Below the pieces are notes generated by a model that had not been told where the DNA came from, searched no databases, and saw only the letters and a list, made by a program, of their open reading frames with translations. Both the position numbers and the translations under genes were made by a program. Shown here piece by piece: positions 1 to 8,106 of a DNA stretch of 57,948 bases (positions within the stretch are counted from its first letter, which is position 1; each line of letters opens with the position of its first letter). The stretch is taken from positions 1 to 57,948 of the forward strand of contig CANBUY010000012.1 of NCBI GenBank assembly GCA_947372745.1, given 5' to 3'. The stretch is from Comamonadaceae bacterium (GTDB taxonomy: Bacteria > Pseudomonadota > Gammaproteobacteria > Burkholderiales > Burkholderiaceae_C).

Positions 1-852
1 GCGCACATCATTCTGATCACCAACCCGCGTGACCTCCCCGCCTTTGTGCACGATCTCAAAAAATACCCGTTCACGGCCATCATTGGCGTTAACACCTTGT
101 ATCGGGCCTTGCTGGATGCGCCTGAGTTTGCAGCACTTCAGACCCAGCATTTGAAGGTGGTGGTGGCGGGCGGCATGGCGGTGCAGCGGGTGGTGGCCGA
201 GCGCTGGAAAGCCGCCACGGGCGTGCCCATCGTCGAGTCTTATGGCTTGACCGAGACCGCTCCCGGGGCCATCTCCAACCCCTTGAACATCACCGACTGG
301 ACGGGCACCATCGGCATGCCCCTCCCTTCCACCGAGGCCACTATTCTGGATGAGGACGACCGGGAGTTGCCCTTGGGGGAGGTGGGTGAAATCTGCATCC
401 GGGGTCCCCAGGTGATGCCGGGTTACTGGAACCGGCCCGATGAAACCGCCAAAGTTTTCACCTCCGAGGGCTGGTTGCGCACCGGCGATATGGGCCTGAT
501 GGACGAGCGGGGTTACGTCAAGATCACCGACCGCAAGAAAGACATGATCATCGTCTCGGGCTTCAAGGTCTTCCCCAATCAGATAGAGGACGTGGTGGCG
601 CTGCACCCCGGCGTGCTGGAGGTCGCCGCCATTGGCGCGCCCGATGAGCGCTCAGGCGAGGTGGTGAAAATTGTGGTGTTGCGCCACGACCCTACCCTGA
701 CCGAGCAAGCCCTGCTTGACCACTGCAAGCAGCACCTGACCGACTACAAACTGCCCAAACTCGTCGAATTTCGCAGTGAGCCCTTGCCCAAGACGAATCT
801 AGGCAAGATTTTGCGGCGGCAGTTGCGGGATGAAATGGTACGGGGAAAATAA
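1..852 (+). CDS. Long-chain acyl-CoA ligase (AMP-forming), 3' part only
   Basis: The reading frame is open from the first base, so the 5' half lies outside the window; 283 residues remain. They cover the second half of an AMP-binding enzyme: the ESYGLTET motif, the TGDMG motif and the hinge DRKKDMI that leads into the mobile C-terminal domain, ending near a catalytic lysine (TNLGKILRR). The family makes fatty acyl-CoA from fatty acid, ATP and CoA. A full paralogue (fadD) lies at 25226-26899 and shares these motifs. Chain-length preference cannot be read from this fragment. The next gene is on the opposite strand. Confidence 0.9.
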   Translation, partial: AHIILITNPRDLPAFVHDLKKYPFTAIIGVNTLYRALLDAPEFAALQTQHLKVVVAGGMAVQRVVAERWKAATGVPIVESYGLTETAPGAISNPLNITDWTGTIGMPLPSTEATILDEDDRELPLGEVGEICIRGPQVMPGYWNRPDETAKVFTSEGWLRTGDMGLMDERGYVKITDRKKDMIIVSGFKVFPNQIEDVVALHPGVLEVAAIGAPDERSGEVVKIVVLRHDPTLTEQALLDHCKQHLTDYKLPKLVEFRSEPLPKTNLGKILRRQLRDEMVRGK

Positions 853-871
853 GGCCTAACGCTTCTGGTAC

Positions 872-1333
872 TCACTCATTTCGCGTGAACAAGCGCTGGT
901 CCCATATGACTTTTTGACTGAGGGACACCTCCAAGTGTTTGGCATGGGGGTGCAACGGGTTGATCACCGCATTCCACTCCAGAGCAGCAACGACGGAGGG
1001 GACGAGCAAAACAAGACTCCGCGCCTCTTGGATCCATAGGTCGCCAAAACGCTGGGCAATTGAAAGGTCGTCGCTATCCCAACCATTGGGCAGCGACTCG
1101 ACCCCGTGACGCTCAATGAAAACCGTGTCGGAGAGTTCGGCCACCACATAAGCCTGCGTGGCGGGGATACGGCCAATATTGGCATGAACCAGAATTTCCA
1201 ACATGGCGCAGGCATAGCTCAGCGAACCATAAATAACGGGGCGACCCGGGCTGTTCCAGCGCCCACCCACCATGGCGGCGCCGGTGCCGTCCCAGAGCGG
1301 ATGCCGACTGTCCCCAATGCGGTAGATTCGCAT
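872..1333 (-). CDS. RES-domain toxin (NAD+-degrading type)
   Basis: This 153-residue protein has the RES fold layout: GGRWNSPG with Arg25, Tyr35, Glu46 in the LEILVH segment, Ser113 in VPSVV, then NAVINPLHP. These are the residues that define the family, whose studied members phosphorolyse or hydrolyse NAD+ and stop growth. The ATG at 1333 is preferred over a start 30 bp upstream because it overlaps the antitoxin stop codon (TGATG), giving translational coupling. The partner is the Xre/MbcA-type antitoxin at 1333-1761. The toxin looks intact. Activity is inferred from the family. Confidence 0.87.
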   Translation of the reverse strand: MRIYRIGDSRHPLWDGTGAAMVGGRWNSPGRPVIYGSLSYACAMLEILVHANIGRIPATQAYVVAELSDTVFIERHGVESLPNGWDSDDLSIAQRFGDLWIQEARSLVLLVPSVVAALEWNAVINPLHPHAKHLEVSLSQKVIWDQRLFTRNE

Positions 1334-1761
1334 CAAGCCGCAATGCCGTAATAGAGTTTCCATAGCAAAGCCTCAACCCGACGGGCACCCAGTTCTGTCA
1401 TGGACACATCCAGCGGCGTGCGCCCCTGCAGCATGGGGTGAGGCGTGCTCAGGAAGGCGCGTGCATCGTCCTCAGAATTCCAAACGTACTCGGCAGTGGC
1501 AAACACCCGAGCCAGTCGCTCAGCCCGCCCGGACTCATCTGCCGTGAGATGGGTACGCCGCCGCTTGTAAGTGGCTTCGGGAATGATGCGGTAAAGCAGT
1601 TTTTTTCGGTCTTCGCCCGACTTACAGACACGATCCACACTGGCTTTTAACGCGTCTTTGGGCAGTCCGTGGGCGACCAACTCATCGAGCTCGGCAAATG
1701 AGTGTGGCGCTGGTACCAGCGCCATGACGGAGGCAATTTTTTCAGGGGTGACCAGAACCAT
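1333..1761 (-). CDS. Xre/MbcA/ParS-type antitoxin of the RES pair
   Basis: This 142-residue protein lies directly upstream of the RES toxin and shares one base with its start. The C-terminal half carries the DUF2384/MbcA-ParS toxin-binding signature (RLARVFATAEYVWNSEDD, then a proline-rich turn PHPMLQGRTPLDV). The N-terminal half resembles the helical Xre-like DNA-binding part. In known RES-Xre pairs the antitoxin blocks the toxin active site and represses its own promoter. A strong ribosome site (AAAGGAGATATC) precedes the ATG. Two palindromes upstream fit autoregulation. Confidence 0.85.
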   Translation of the reverse strand: MVLVTPEKIASVMALVPAPHSFAELDELVAHGLPKDALKASVDRVCKSGEDRKKLLYRIIPEATYKRRRTHLTADESGRAERLARVFATAEYVWNSEDDARAFLSTPHPMLQGRTPLDVSMTELGARRVEALLWKLYYGIAA

Positions 1762-1776
1762 GATATCTCCTTTGGT

Positions 1777-1809
1777 ATCAATTGATTCCCGAATTTTAGA
1801 TCAACTGAT
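1777..1809 (-). promoter_or_regulatory. Paired palindromic operator upstream of the RES/Xre module
   Basis: Two almost identical 10-bp sites lie just upstream of the antitoxin start: ATCAATTGAT (1777-1786, a perfect palindrome) and ATCAACTGAT (1800-1809, one mismatch). They are 23 bp apart, about two helical turns. On the coding strand a TAAAAT hexamer lies between them and could be the -10. Binding by the antitoxin is inferred. Confidence 0.5.
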
Positions 1810-1840
1810 GGAATTTACGCAGAATACAAAAACCCCCACC

Positions 1841-4800
1841 TCACAACAACCGCTTCAAATACCGCCCCGTATGGCTCGCCGGGTTGTTGGCCACATCTTC
1901 TGGCGTACCCACGCCGACCACTTGGCCGCCGCCAGCACCGCCCTCTGGGCCCATGTCGATCAGCCAGTCGGCAGTTTTGATGACGTCCAGGTTGTGCTCA
2001 ATCACCACGATCGTGTTGCCAGCGTCGCGTAGCTGGTGCAACACTTTGAGTAATAGATTGATGTCGGCAAAGTGCAAACCCGTGGTGGGTTCGTCCAGGA
2101 TGTAGAGGGTGCGCCCGGTGTCGCGTTTGCTCAGCTCTAGCGCCAGTTTGACGCGCTGCGCCTCGCCGCCCGAGAGCGTGGTGGCGGCTTGGCCCAGGCG
2201 GATGTAGGACAGGCCCACATCCAGCAGCGTGTGCAGTTTGCGGGCGATGCTGGGCAGGGCCTTGAAATACTCGTAAGCCGCCTCGACCGTGAGGTCGAGA
2301 ATTTGCGCGATGTTTTTGCCTTTGTAGAGCACTTCCAGCGTTTCCCGGTTGTAACGCTTGCCGGCGCACACGTCGCAGGGCACGTACACATCGGGCAAAA
2401 AGTGCATTTCCACCTTCACCATGCCGTCGCCCTGGCAAGCCTCGCAGCGGCCGCCGGCCACGTTGAAGCTGAAACGCCCCGGCCCGTAGCCGCGCTCGCG
2501 GGCCATCGGCACCTCCGCCATCAGCTCGCGAATGGGGGTAAAAAGGCCGGTGTAGGTGGCGGGGTTGGAGCGCGGAGTGCGGCCAATCGGGGACTGATCG
2601 ACGTTGATGACTTTGTCAAAGTGCTCAATGCCTTCAATCGACTCGTGAGCGGCGGGCTCCTCGTGGGCGCGGTACAGCGTGCGGGCCACTGCCGTGTACA
2701 GCGTGTCGTTCACCAGCGTTGATTTGCCTGAGCCCGAAACGCCGGTGACGCAGGTCAGCAAGCCCACGGGAAACTCAACACTCACGCCGCGCAAGTTGTG
2801 GCCGGTGGCCCCAATCACACGCAAACACTGCATGTCGCCTTGCGTGGCCAAGTGATTGGCCTCGCGCGCGGCACGCCGCTCAGCCGCCGGGCTGGGCGCG
2901 TGGTGGCTCGACTTGTATTTGTCAGCCGAGGGTTTGGCGTAGACCGTAGGCATCCAGGCCGTGCGCTTTTTAGGTACCTCAATTTTGAGGGTGCCTGCCA
3001 GATACTGGCCGGTGAGTGAGCGGGGGTTGGCCTTGACTTCATCGAACGTGCCTTGCGCCATCACGCGCCCGCCGTGCACACCAGCGCCTGGCCCCATGTC
3101 AATCACATGGTCGGCGGCGCGCATCATGTCTTCGTCGTGCTCAACCACCAGCACGCTGTTGCCGATGTTGCGCAGGTGTTTCAGGGTCTCAATCAGGCGG
3201 TCGTTGTCGCGTTGGTGCAGGCCAATGCTGGGCTCGTCCAGCACGTACATCACGCCTGTGAGCCCTGAGCCAATTTGACTGGCCAGACGAATGCGCTGCG
3301 ACTCACCGCCGCTGAGCGTCTCAGCACTGCGGTCCAGGCTGAGGTAATTCAAACCCACGTCGTTTAAAAACTTCAGGCGAAGGCCAATTTCACGCACCAC
3401 TTTGCCCGCGATCTCGCCCTTGGCGCCGCTCATTTGCAGCGTATTGAAATAGGTAAACGCATCGCGCAGCGTGGAGTGGCTGATCTCAAAAATAGCGCGG
3501 GCTTGCTGGCCTTCGCCAATTTTGACGTGGCGGGCTTCACGCCGCAGGCGCGAGCCGCCGCAGTCGGTACACGGCTGGGTGCTGCGGTAGCGGGCCAGGT
3601 CTTCGCGCACCAGCGCCGAGTCGGTCTCGCGATAACGCCGTTGCATGTTGGGGATGATGCCCTCGAAGGGGTGCTTTTTGCTCACCTTTTTGCCGCTGGA
3701 CACACCCGAGTCCATCACGTAGCTGAACTTGATGTCCTCCTCGCCCGATCCGTGCAACACCGCGTGCTGCACCTCGGGGGGCAAAGACTCAAAGGCGTGG
3801 TCGATGTCAAATTTGTAGTGCTTGGCCAAACTCTCCAGCAAGGCAAAGTAATAGCCGTTGCGCCGGTCCCAGCCTTTGATGGCGCCACTGGCCAAACTCA
3901 GCGTCGGGAAAGCGACCACGCGGGACGGGTCAAAAAACTCCTGCATGCCCAAACCGTCACAGGCCGGGCACGCGCCCACAGGCGAGTTAAACGAAAACAG
4001 GCGCGGTTCCAATTCGCTGATGGAGTAGCTGCAAGTGGGGCAAGAAAATTTAGCGTTAAATAAGTGCTCTTTCGGGCTATGAGGCACGTCAGCCTTGCTA
4101 GAGCCGCTATCAATTTCAAGAGCGATAGCGCGACCGTTGGCGACCCGCAGCGCCGCCTCGAAACTCTCAGCCAGGCGCTGGCGCATCTGGTCTTTGGCCA
4201 GCGGCTCGGTGTCAGGCCGCACTTTGATGCGGTCAATGACGACGTCGATGTCGTGCTTTTCGGTTTTCTTCAAGACCGGCAGTTGGTCAAACTCGTACGC
4301 CTGGCCGTTGACCCGAAAGCGCACATAGCCCTGCGCCTGCATGTCGGCAAACACATCCAGAAACTCGCCTTTTTTCTCACGCGCAATGGGCGCCAAAATC
4401 ATCAAACGGGTATCCACCGGCAGGGCCAGCACGGCGTCGACCATCTGGCTCACCGTTTGGGCCTGCAGCGGTAGATCGTGCTCTGGGCAAAACGGCGTGC
4501 CCGCGCGGGCAAACAGCAAGCGCAGGTAATCATGAATCTCGGTCACCGTGCCCACGGTGGAGCGCGGGTTGTGCGAGGTGGCCTTTTGCTCAATGGAAAT
4601 GGCGGGGCTCAGGCCCTCGATCACGTCCACATCGGGCTTGTCCATGAGCTGCAAAAACTGGCGCGCGTAGGTGGACAGGCTTTCCACATAGCGGCGCTGG
4701 CCTTCGGCATACAGCGTGTCAAACGCCAGACTGGACTTGCCGGACCCGCTCAAGCCCGTAATCACCACCAGTTGGTTGCGGGGAATATCCAGGTCAATAT

Positions 4801-4858
4801 TTTTGAGGTTGTGCGTGCGCGCCCCGCGAATGCTGATATTTTGCTGCTGCAAAGCCAT
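1841..4858 (-). CDS. uvrA: Excinuclease ABC subunit A
   Basis: UvrA is the DNA-damage recognition ATPase of nucleotide excision repair. The protein (1005 residues from the ATG at 4858, sequence [18 protein letters not shown]) has two ABC modules with Walker A motifs GLSGSGKSS and GVSGSGKST. It has two zinc-binding regions (CPTCSYS...CPAC and CEACQGDG...CDVC) and two LSGGE signatures. A TTG start 60 bp upstream is possible but less likely. It is longer than the roughly 940 residues of E. coli UvrA because of a linker between the halves and a short insertion from a dispersed repeat (residues about 245-263). No LexA box is evident upstream. Confidence 0.97.
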   Translation of the reverse strand: MALQQQNISIRGARTHNLKNIDLDIPRNQLVVITGLSGSGKSSLAFDTLYAEGQRRYVESLSTYARQFLQLMDKPDVDVIEGLSPAISIEQKATSHNPRSTVGTVTEIHDYLRLLFARAGTPFCPEHDLPLQAQTVSQMVDAVLALPVDTRLMILAPIAREKKGEFLDVFADMQAQGYVRFRVNGQAYEFDQLPVLKKTEKHDIDVVIDRIKVRPDTEPLAKDQMRQRLAESFEAALRVANGRAIALEIDSGSSKADVPHSPKEHLFNAKFSCPTCSYSISELEPRLFSFNSPVGACPACDGLGMQEFFDPSRVVAFPTLSLASGAIKGWDRRNGYYFALLESLAKHYKFDIDHAFESLPPEVQHAVLHGSGEEDIKFSYVMDSGVSSGKKVSKKHPFEGIIPNMQRRYRETDSALVREDLARYRSTQPCTDCGGSRLRREARHVKIGEGQQARAIFEISHSTLRDAFTYFNTLQMSGAKGEIAGKVVREIGLRLKFLNDVGLNYLSLDRSAETLSGGESQRIRLASQIGSGLTGVMYVLDEPSIGLHQRDNDRLIETLKHLRNIGNSVLVVEHDEDMMRAADHVIDMGPGAGVHGGRVMAQGTFDEVKANPRSLTGQYLAGTLKIEVPKKRTAWMPTVYAKPSADKYKSSHHAPSPAAERRAAREANHLATQGDMQCLRVIGATGHNLRGVSVEFPVGLLTCVTGVSGSGKSTLVNDTLYTAVARTLYRAHEEPAAHESIEGIEHFDKVINVDQSPIGRTPRSNPATYTGLFTPIRELMAEVPMARERGYGPGRFSFNVAGGRCEACQGDGMVKVEMHFLPDVYVPCDVCAGKRYNRETLEVLYKGKNIAQILDLTVEAAYEYFKALPSIARKLHTLLDVGLSYIRLGQAATTLSGGEAQRVKLALELSKRDTGRTLYILDEPTTGLHFADINLLLKVLHQLRDAGNTIVVIEHNLDVIKTADWLIDMGPEGGAGGGQVVGVGTPEDVANNPASHTGRYLKRLL
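4069..4125 (-). repeat. Dispersed 'GTAGCTGCT' repeat, copy inside uvrA
   Basis: Read on the minus strand this stretch aligns with the copy at 17223-17280: shared blocks GCTC.TG, then TAGC.GCTCTAGCA, then ACG, then GCCC.AAA. It is in frame with uvrA and encodes a short segment (around [11 protein letters not shown]) just before the conserved KEHLF motif of the UvrA zinc region. Confidence 0.5.
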
Positions 4859-4967
4859 GGCAAGGTACTTGCCATCGGGATGGTGTTCGATAAAGGGGCC
4901 GTCGACGGGAGAATTCAAGGTGAAATGTGCTCAGGAAAACCCAACATGATAGTGAAAGATTAAAACC

Positions 4968-5001
4968 TTGACATGGTTCACCCAGCGGGCCTTCATATAT
5001 C
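4968..5001 (+). promoter_or_regulatory. Possible promoter of the MFS gene
   Basis: A perfect -35 hexamer TTGACA (4968-4973) is followed by an AT-rich CATATATC stretch (4994-5001) that could hold a -10, although the spacing (about 19-20 bp) is long. It lies in the divergent region between uvrA and the MFS gene. Confidence 0.3.
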
Positions 5002-5119
5002 AGAGACAATTCAGGCCTTGGGCAGCCGCGACTCTTTGTGGCCCCGAGTGTTGGAGACATCCCTTTTGCAAGCAGTTGCCCCCCCGTTGTCGGAACCCAG
5101 TCGCGCCGCCGTTGGCGCC

Positions 5120-6316
5120 ATGACGCCGCTTGAGCGACGCGCCAGCTTTTCCCTGGCCTCCATTTTTTCCCTGCGCATGCTGGGCCTTTTTCTTATTCTG
5201 CCGGTCTTCGCCATTGAGGCCAGCAAGTACCCCGGCGGCAGTGACGCGGCGCTGATCGGCCTCGCCATGGGTATTTATGGCCTGACGCAGGCGGTGTTGC
5301 AGTTCCCGTTTGGTCTGGCGTCTGACCGACTGGGGCGCAAGCGCGTCATCATTTTTGGCTTGCTGGTGTTTGCACTCGGTAGCTTTATGGCTGCTGGAGC
5401 CAGCAGCCTCACGGGTCTGGCCATAGGGCGCGCAATACAGGGCGCAGGCGCGGTGTCAGCCGCCGTGACCGCCTTGCTGGCCGACCAGACCCGCGACGTG
5501 GTGCGCACCAAATCCATGGCGCTGGTGGGCGCGAGCATCGGGCTGATGTTTGCGCTGTCACTGGTGGCCGCACCTTTGCTGGTGGCCTTTACCGGCTTGT
5601 CGGGCTTGTTTGGCTTGACGGGCTGCCTGGCACTGGCCGGTGTGGCGGTGGTAATTTGGTGGGTACCTGCCGAGCCTGCCGAGCATAAAAACCAGCCTAG
5701 AGGACGCCTGAGCGAGGTGTTGCGCCTGCCCGCCTTGATGCGCCTGAACTTTGGCGTGTTTATTTTGCACGCAGTGCAACTGGCCATGTGGATGGCCGTG
5801 CCCGCTTTGCTGGTGCAAACCGGACTCAGCCGGGATCACCACTGGTGGGTCTACCTGCCCGCGGTGCTGGCGTCGTTTGTGGTGATGGGCGCCACTTTGT
5901 TCCCGATGGAAAAACGGGGCTATTTGCGCGCTGTGTTTTTGAGCGCCGTGGGCCTCATTGCTTTGGTGCAGTTGGGTTTTTGGGCTTTGTCCTTCGGCGC
6001 GCCCAGCCAACTGGGTTTGGGTCTGCTGTTGTTTGTCTTCTTTTGCGGCTTCAACGTGCTGGAAGCCAGCCAGCCCAGCATGGTGTCTCGGGTAGCGCCC
6101 GCCCACGCGCGCGGCGCAGCGATGGGGGTGTACAACACGCTGCAATCCTTGGGTTTTTTTGCTGGTGGCGCCTTGGGCGGCTACCTGGTCAAGGCGGTCG
6201 GGCCGCAAGGTCTGTTTGCCGTGTGTGCAGGCGCCATGCTGCTGTGGCTCTTGGTGGCCTGGCCGATGCAGGCGCCCAAAGTGGTCGTTGCAAGCTCGGC
6301 GCCAAAGGCTGGATAA
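5120..6316 (+). CDS. Major facilitator superfamily transporter (YajR-like drug exporter)
   Basis: This 398-residue inner-membrane protein has about 12 hydrophobic segments. The MFS motif A is clear between TM2 and TM3 (GLASDRLGRKRVI). A motif-C-like stretch follows in TM5 (GASIGLMFALSLVAAPLL), typical of proton-driven antiporters. The ATG at 5120 is chosen because the homologous region begins at MTPLERRASF; an upstream start would add a 49-residue tail that looks like promoter sequence. The order uvrA, MFS, ssb recurs in Burkholderiales. The substrate is unknown. Confidence 0.88.
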   Translation: MTPLERRASFSLASIFSLRMLGLFLILPVFAIEASKYPGGSDAALIGLAMGIYGLTQAVLQFPFGLASDRLGRKRVIIFGLLVFALGSFMAAGASSLTGLAIGRAIQGAGAVSAAVTALLADQTRDVVRTKSMALVGASIGLMFALSLVAAPLLVAFTGLSGLFGLTGCLALAGVAVVIWWVPAEPAEHKNQPRGRLSEVLRLPALMRLNFGVFILHAVQLAMWMAVPALLVQTGLSRDHHWWVYLPAVLASFVVMGATLFPMEKRGYLRAVFLSAVGLIALVQLGFWALSFGAPSQLGLGLLLFVFFCGFNVLEASQPSMVSRVAPAHARGAAMGVYNTLQSLGFFAGGALGGYLVKAVGPQGLFAVCAGAMLLWLLVAWPMQAPKVVVASSAPKAG

Positions 6317-6380
6317 TCAAGCGATCAAAGTATTTTTTGGGGCAGCATTTGGCGCTGCTCTTCACTGACAAAGGAAAATC

Positions 6381-6887
6381 ATGGCATCTGTAAATAAAGT
6401 CATTTTGGTCGGCAACTGTGGCCGCGACCCCGAAATTCGCTACCTGCCTTCAGGCCAGGCCGTGGCCAACATCAGCGTGGCCACCTCGTCGCGCCGCAAA
6501 GACAAAAACACCGGCGAAAGCATTGAAGACACCCAGTGGCACCGCGTCACGTTCTATGACCGCTTGGCTGAAATCGCTGGCGAATACGTCAAAAAAGGCC
6601 AGCCCATTTACGTCGAAGGTCGTTTGAAATACGGCAAATACGTGGACCAGGCCGGTATTGAGAAAAACACCGTGGACATCATCGCCACTGAGATGCAGCT
6701 CTTGGGCAAACGTGAAGGCATGGGCGGTCCCAGCGAAGACGGCGGCGGCAACAGTGGTGGTTATTCGCGCCCCGCCCCAGCCTCGCGCCCAGCGGCACCA
6801 CCCCCTGCACAACGCCAGGCCCCAGCGCCCGCGCAGTCGCGCCCGGCCAGCAATTTTGACGACATGGACGACGACATTCCGTTTTAA
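6381..6887 (+). CDS. ssb: Single-stranded DNA-binding protein
   Basis: SSB coats single-stranded DNA in replication, recombination and repair. The 168-residue protein begins with the OB fold ([21 protein letters not shown]), with the usual WHR segment near residue 55. A flexible Gly/Pro/Ala/Gln-rich linker follows (about residues 115-155). The acidic tip DDDIPF recruits partner proteins. An AAAGGA ribosome site lies just upstream. The location next to uvrA is conserved in proteobacteria. A strong terminator follows. Confidence 0.97.
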   Translation: MASVNKVILVGNCGRDPEIRYLPSGQAVANISVATSSRRKDKNTGESIEDTQWHRVTFYDRLAEIAGEYVKKGQPIYVEGRLKYGKYVDQAGIEKNTVDIIATEMQLLGKREGMGGPSEDGGGNSGGYSRPAPASRPAAPPPAQRQAPAPAQSRPASNFDDMDDDIPF

Positions 6888-6913
6888 GAATATTTTCCTG
6901 ACTTAGTTCATCA

Positions 6914-6948
6914 AAGGGCATCTGCATCAAGGCAGAGGCCCTTTTTTT
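6914..6948 (+). terminator. Rho-independent terminator after ssb
   Basis: A 12-bp stem with a single mismatch (AAGGGCATCTGC / GCAGAGGCCCTT) encloses a 6-nt loop and is followed by a run of seven T. It separates ssb from the RND/sulfide operon. Confidence 0.9.
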
Positions 6949-6967
6949 ATGGAATGATGGAACACTC

Positions 6968-7006
6968 TTGTACTCCAGGGGGTATGCATATATACTCCCT
7001 TAAGTA
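6968..7006 (+). promoter_or_regulatory. Promoter with two CsoR-family-like operator sites
   Basis: A -35-like TTGTAC (6968-6973) and a -10 TATACT (6991-6996) are exactly 17 bp apart. Two 14-bp elements overlap them: TACTCCAGGGGGTA (6971-6984, near-palindromic with a central G tract) and TACTCCCTTAAGTA (6993-7006, TACT...AGTA ends). Their starts are 22 bp apart. The first resembles the G-tract operators described for CsoR/RcnR/CstR repressors, and a CsoR-family gene closes this operon. A ribosome site (TAAGGTG) lies just before the ATG at 7022. Confidence 0.55.
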
Positions 7007-7021
7007 TTTTTAAGGTGCTCC

Positions 7022-8095
7022 ATGAATTCACTTGTCTCCTCGCGTTTTATTCGATCCGCTCGCTACGTCTTGCCGCTAATGGGCGCTTTGGCGCTGCAGG
7101 CGTCCATGGCACAAGGGGTGATTCAGGTGCCGGTAGTGGCCGCACAGGTCAGGATGGTGGGCACCGGGTTTGAGTTGGATGGCGTGGTGCAGCCCGTCAA
7201 ACAAAGCACGATTTCAGCGCAGTCGAGTGGGCGCATCGCCACACTGAGCGTCAAAGCGGGCGACAAGGTGCGCGCCGGGCAGTTGCTGGCCACCATTGAT
7301 GACCGCGAGGCCCAAACCGGCGTTCAACGCAGCCAAGCCCAAGTGGCCCAGGCGCAGGCCGAGTTGCGCAACGCGCAGTCTAATTTTGAGCGAACCCGCG
7401 ATTTGCAAAGCAAAGGCTTTGTCAGCGCCGCCGCTTTGGACACGGCAGACGCCCAACTCAAAGGCGCCCAGGCCGGGCGCGACCAAGCCACCGCAGGCGC
7501 GGCACAGTCAGCGCTGGCGCAGGGTTTCACCCGCGTGACGGCGCCTTTTGATGGCTGGGTGCTGCAAACCCATGCCGAGGCGGGCGATCTGGCTACCCCC
7601 GGCAAACCACTTTTGACCTTGTATGCGCCCTTGCCTTTGCGCGCCGTGGTGCAAGTACCCGTGTCGCGCTCAGGCGTGGCCCGCGCTGCGGGTGCCGTAG
7701 AGGTGCTGGTGCAAAACGGGGGCAACTCAAAATGGATTCGCCCCAGCACCACCAGCAGCGTGCCCACGGCTGATGCGGTGTCTCAAACCATTGAATGGCG
7801 CCTTGAATTGCCCACCGAGACCGCCAATGCCTTGTTACCCGGACAGCAAGTGCGCGTGCGCTTTACCGGCGGCCAGACCGAGCGCAGCGTGGTGCCGGCT
7901 TCGGCCATTTTGCGTCGGGGTGAGTTGACGGCTGTGTACGTGGCCTCTGCCAAAGGCTTTCTCCTGAAGGCCGTACGCCTGGGGGCTGACCACGGGGCGG
8001 AGGGCGTGGAAGTGCTCGCCGGTCTGGCGGCAGGTGATCGCGTGGCGCTCGACCCCGTGAAAGCCGGTCTTCAAGGCGCCCAGGCAGCCCAGTGA
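7022..8095 (+). CDS. RND efflux periplasmic adaptor (membrane fusion protein)
   Basis: The 357-residue protein starts with a signal sequence (hydrophobic core about residues 14-28, cleavage near SMAQG). It shows the membrane-fusion layout: a lipoyl half (SGRIATLSVKAGDKVRAGQLL), a long alpha-helical hairpin rich in Ala/Gln (about 100-160), the second lipoyl half (VTAPFDGWVLQTHAEAGD), then beta-barrel and membrane-proximal domains. It bridges the inner-membrane pump encoded 11 bp downstream to an outer-membrane channel. No channel gene is present, so a TolC-type protein from elsewhere is presumed. It is the first gene of the SQR operon. Confidence 0.92.
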   Translation: MNSLVSSRFIRSARYVLPLMGALALQASMAQGVIQVPVVAAQVRMVGTGFELDGVVQPVKQSTISAQSSGRIATLSVKAGDKVRAGQLLATIDDREAQTGVQRSQAQVAQAQAELRNAQSNFERTRDLQSKGFVSAAALDTADAQLKGAQAGRDQATAGAAQSALAQGFTRVTAPFDGWVLQTHAEAGDLATPGKPLLTLYAPLPLRAVVQVPVSRSGVARAAGAVEVLVQNGGNSKWIRPSTTSSVPTADAVSQTIEWRLELPTETANALLPGQQVRVRFTGGQTERSVVPASAILRRGELTAVYVASAKGFLLKAVRLGADHGAEGVEVLAGLAAGDRVALDPVKAGLQGAQAAQ

Positions 8096-8106
8096 GCACA
8101 TGACCT

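Noticed and set aside
4859..5119. LexA (SOS) box for uvrA
   Set aside because: No CTGT-N8-ACAG-like palindrome was found in the divergent region.
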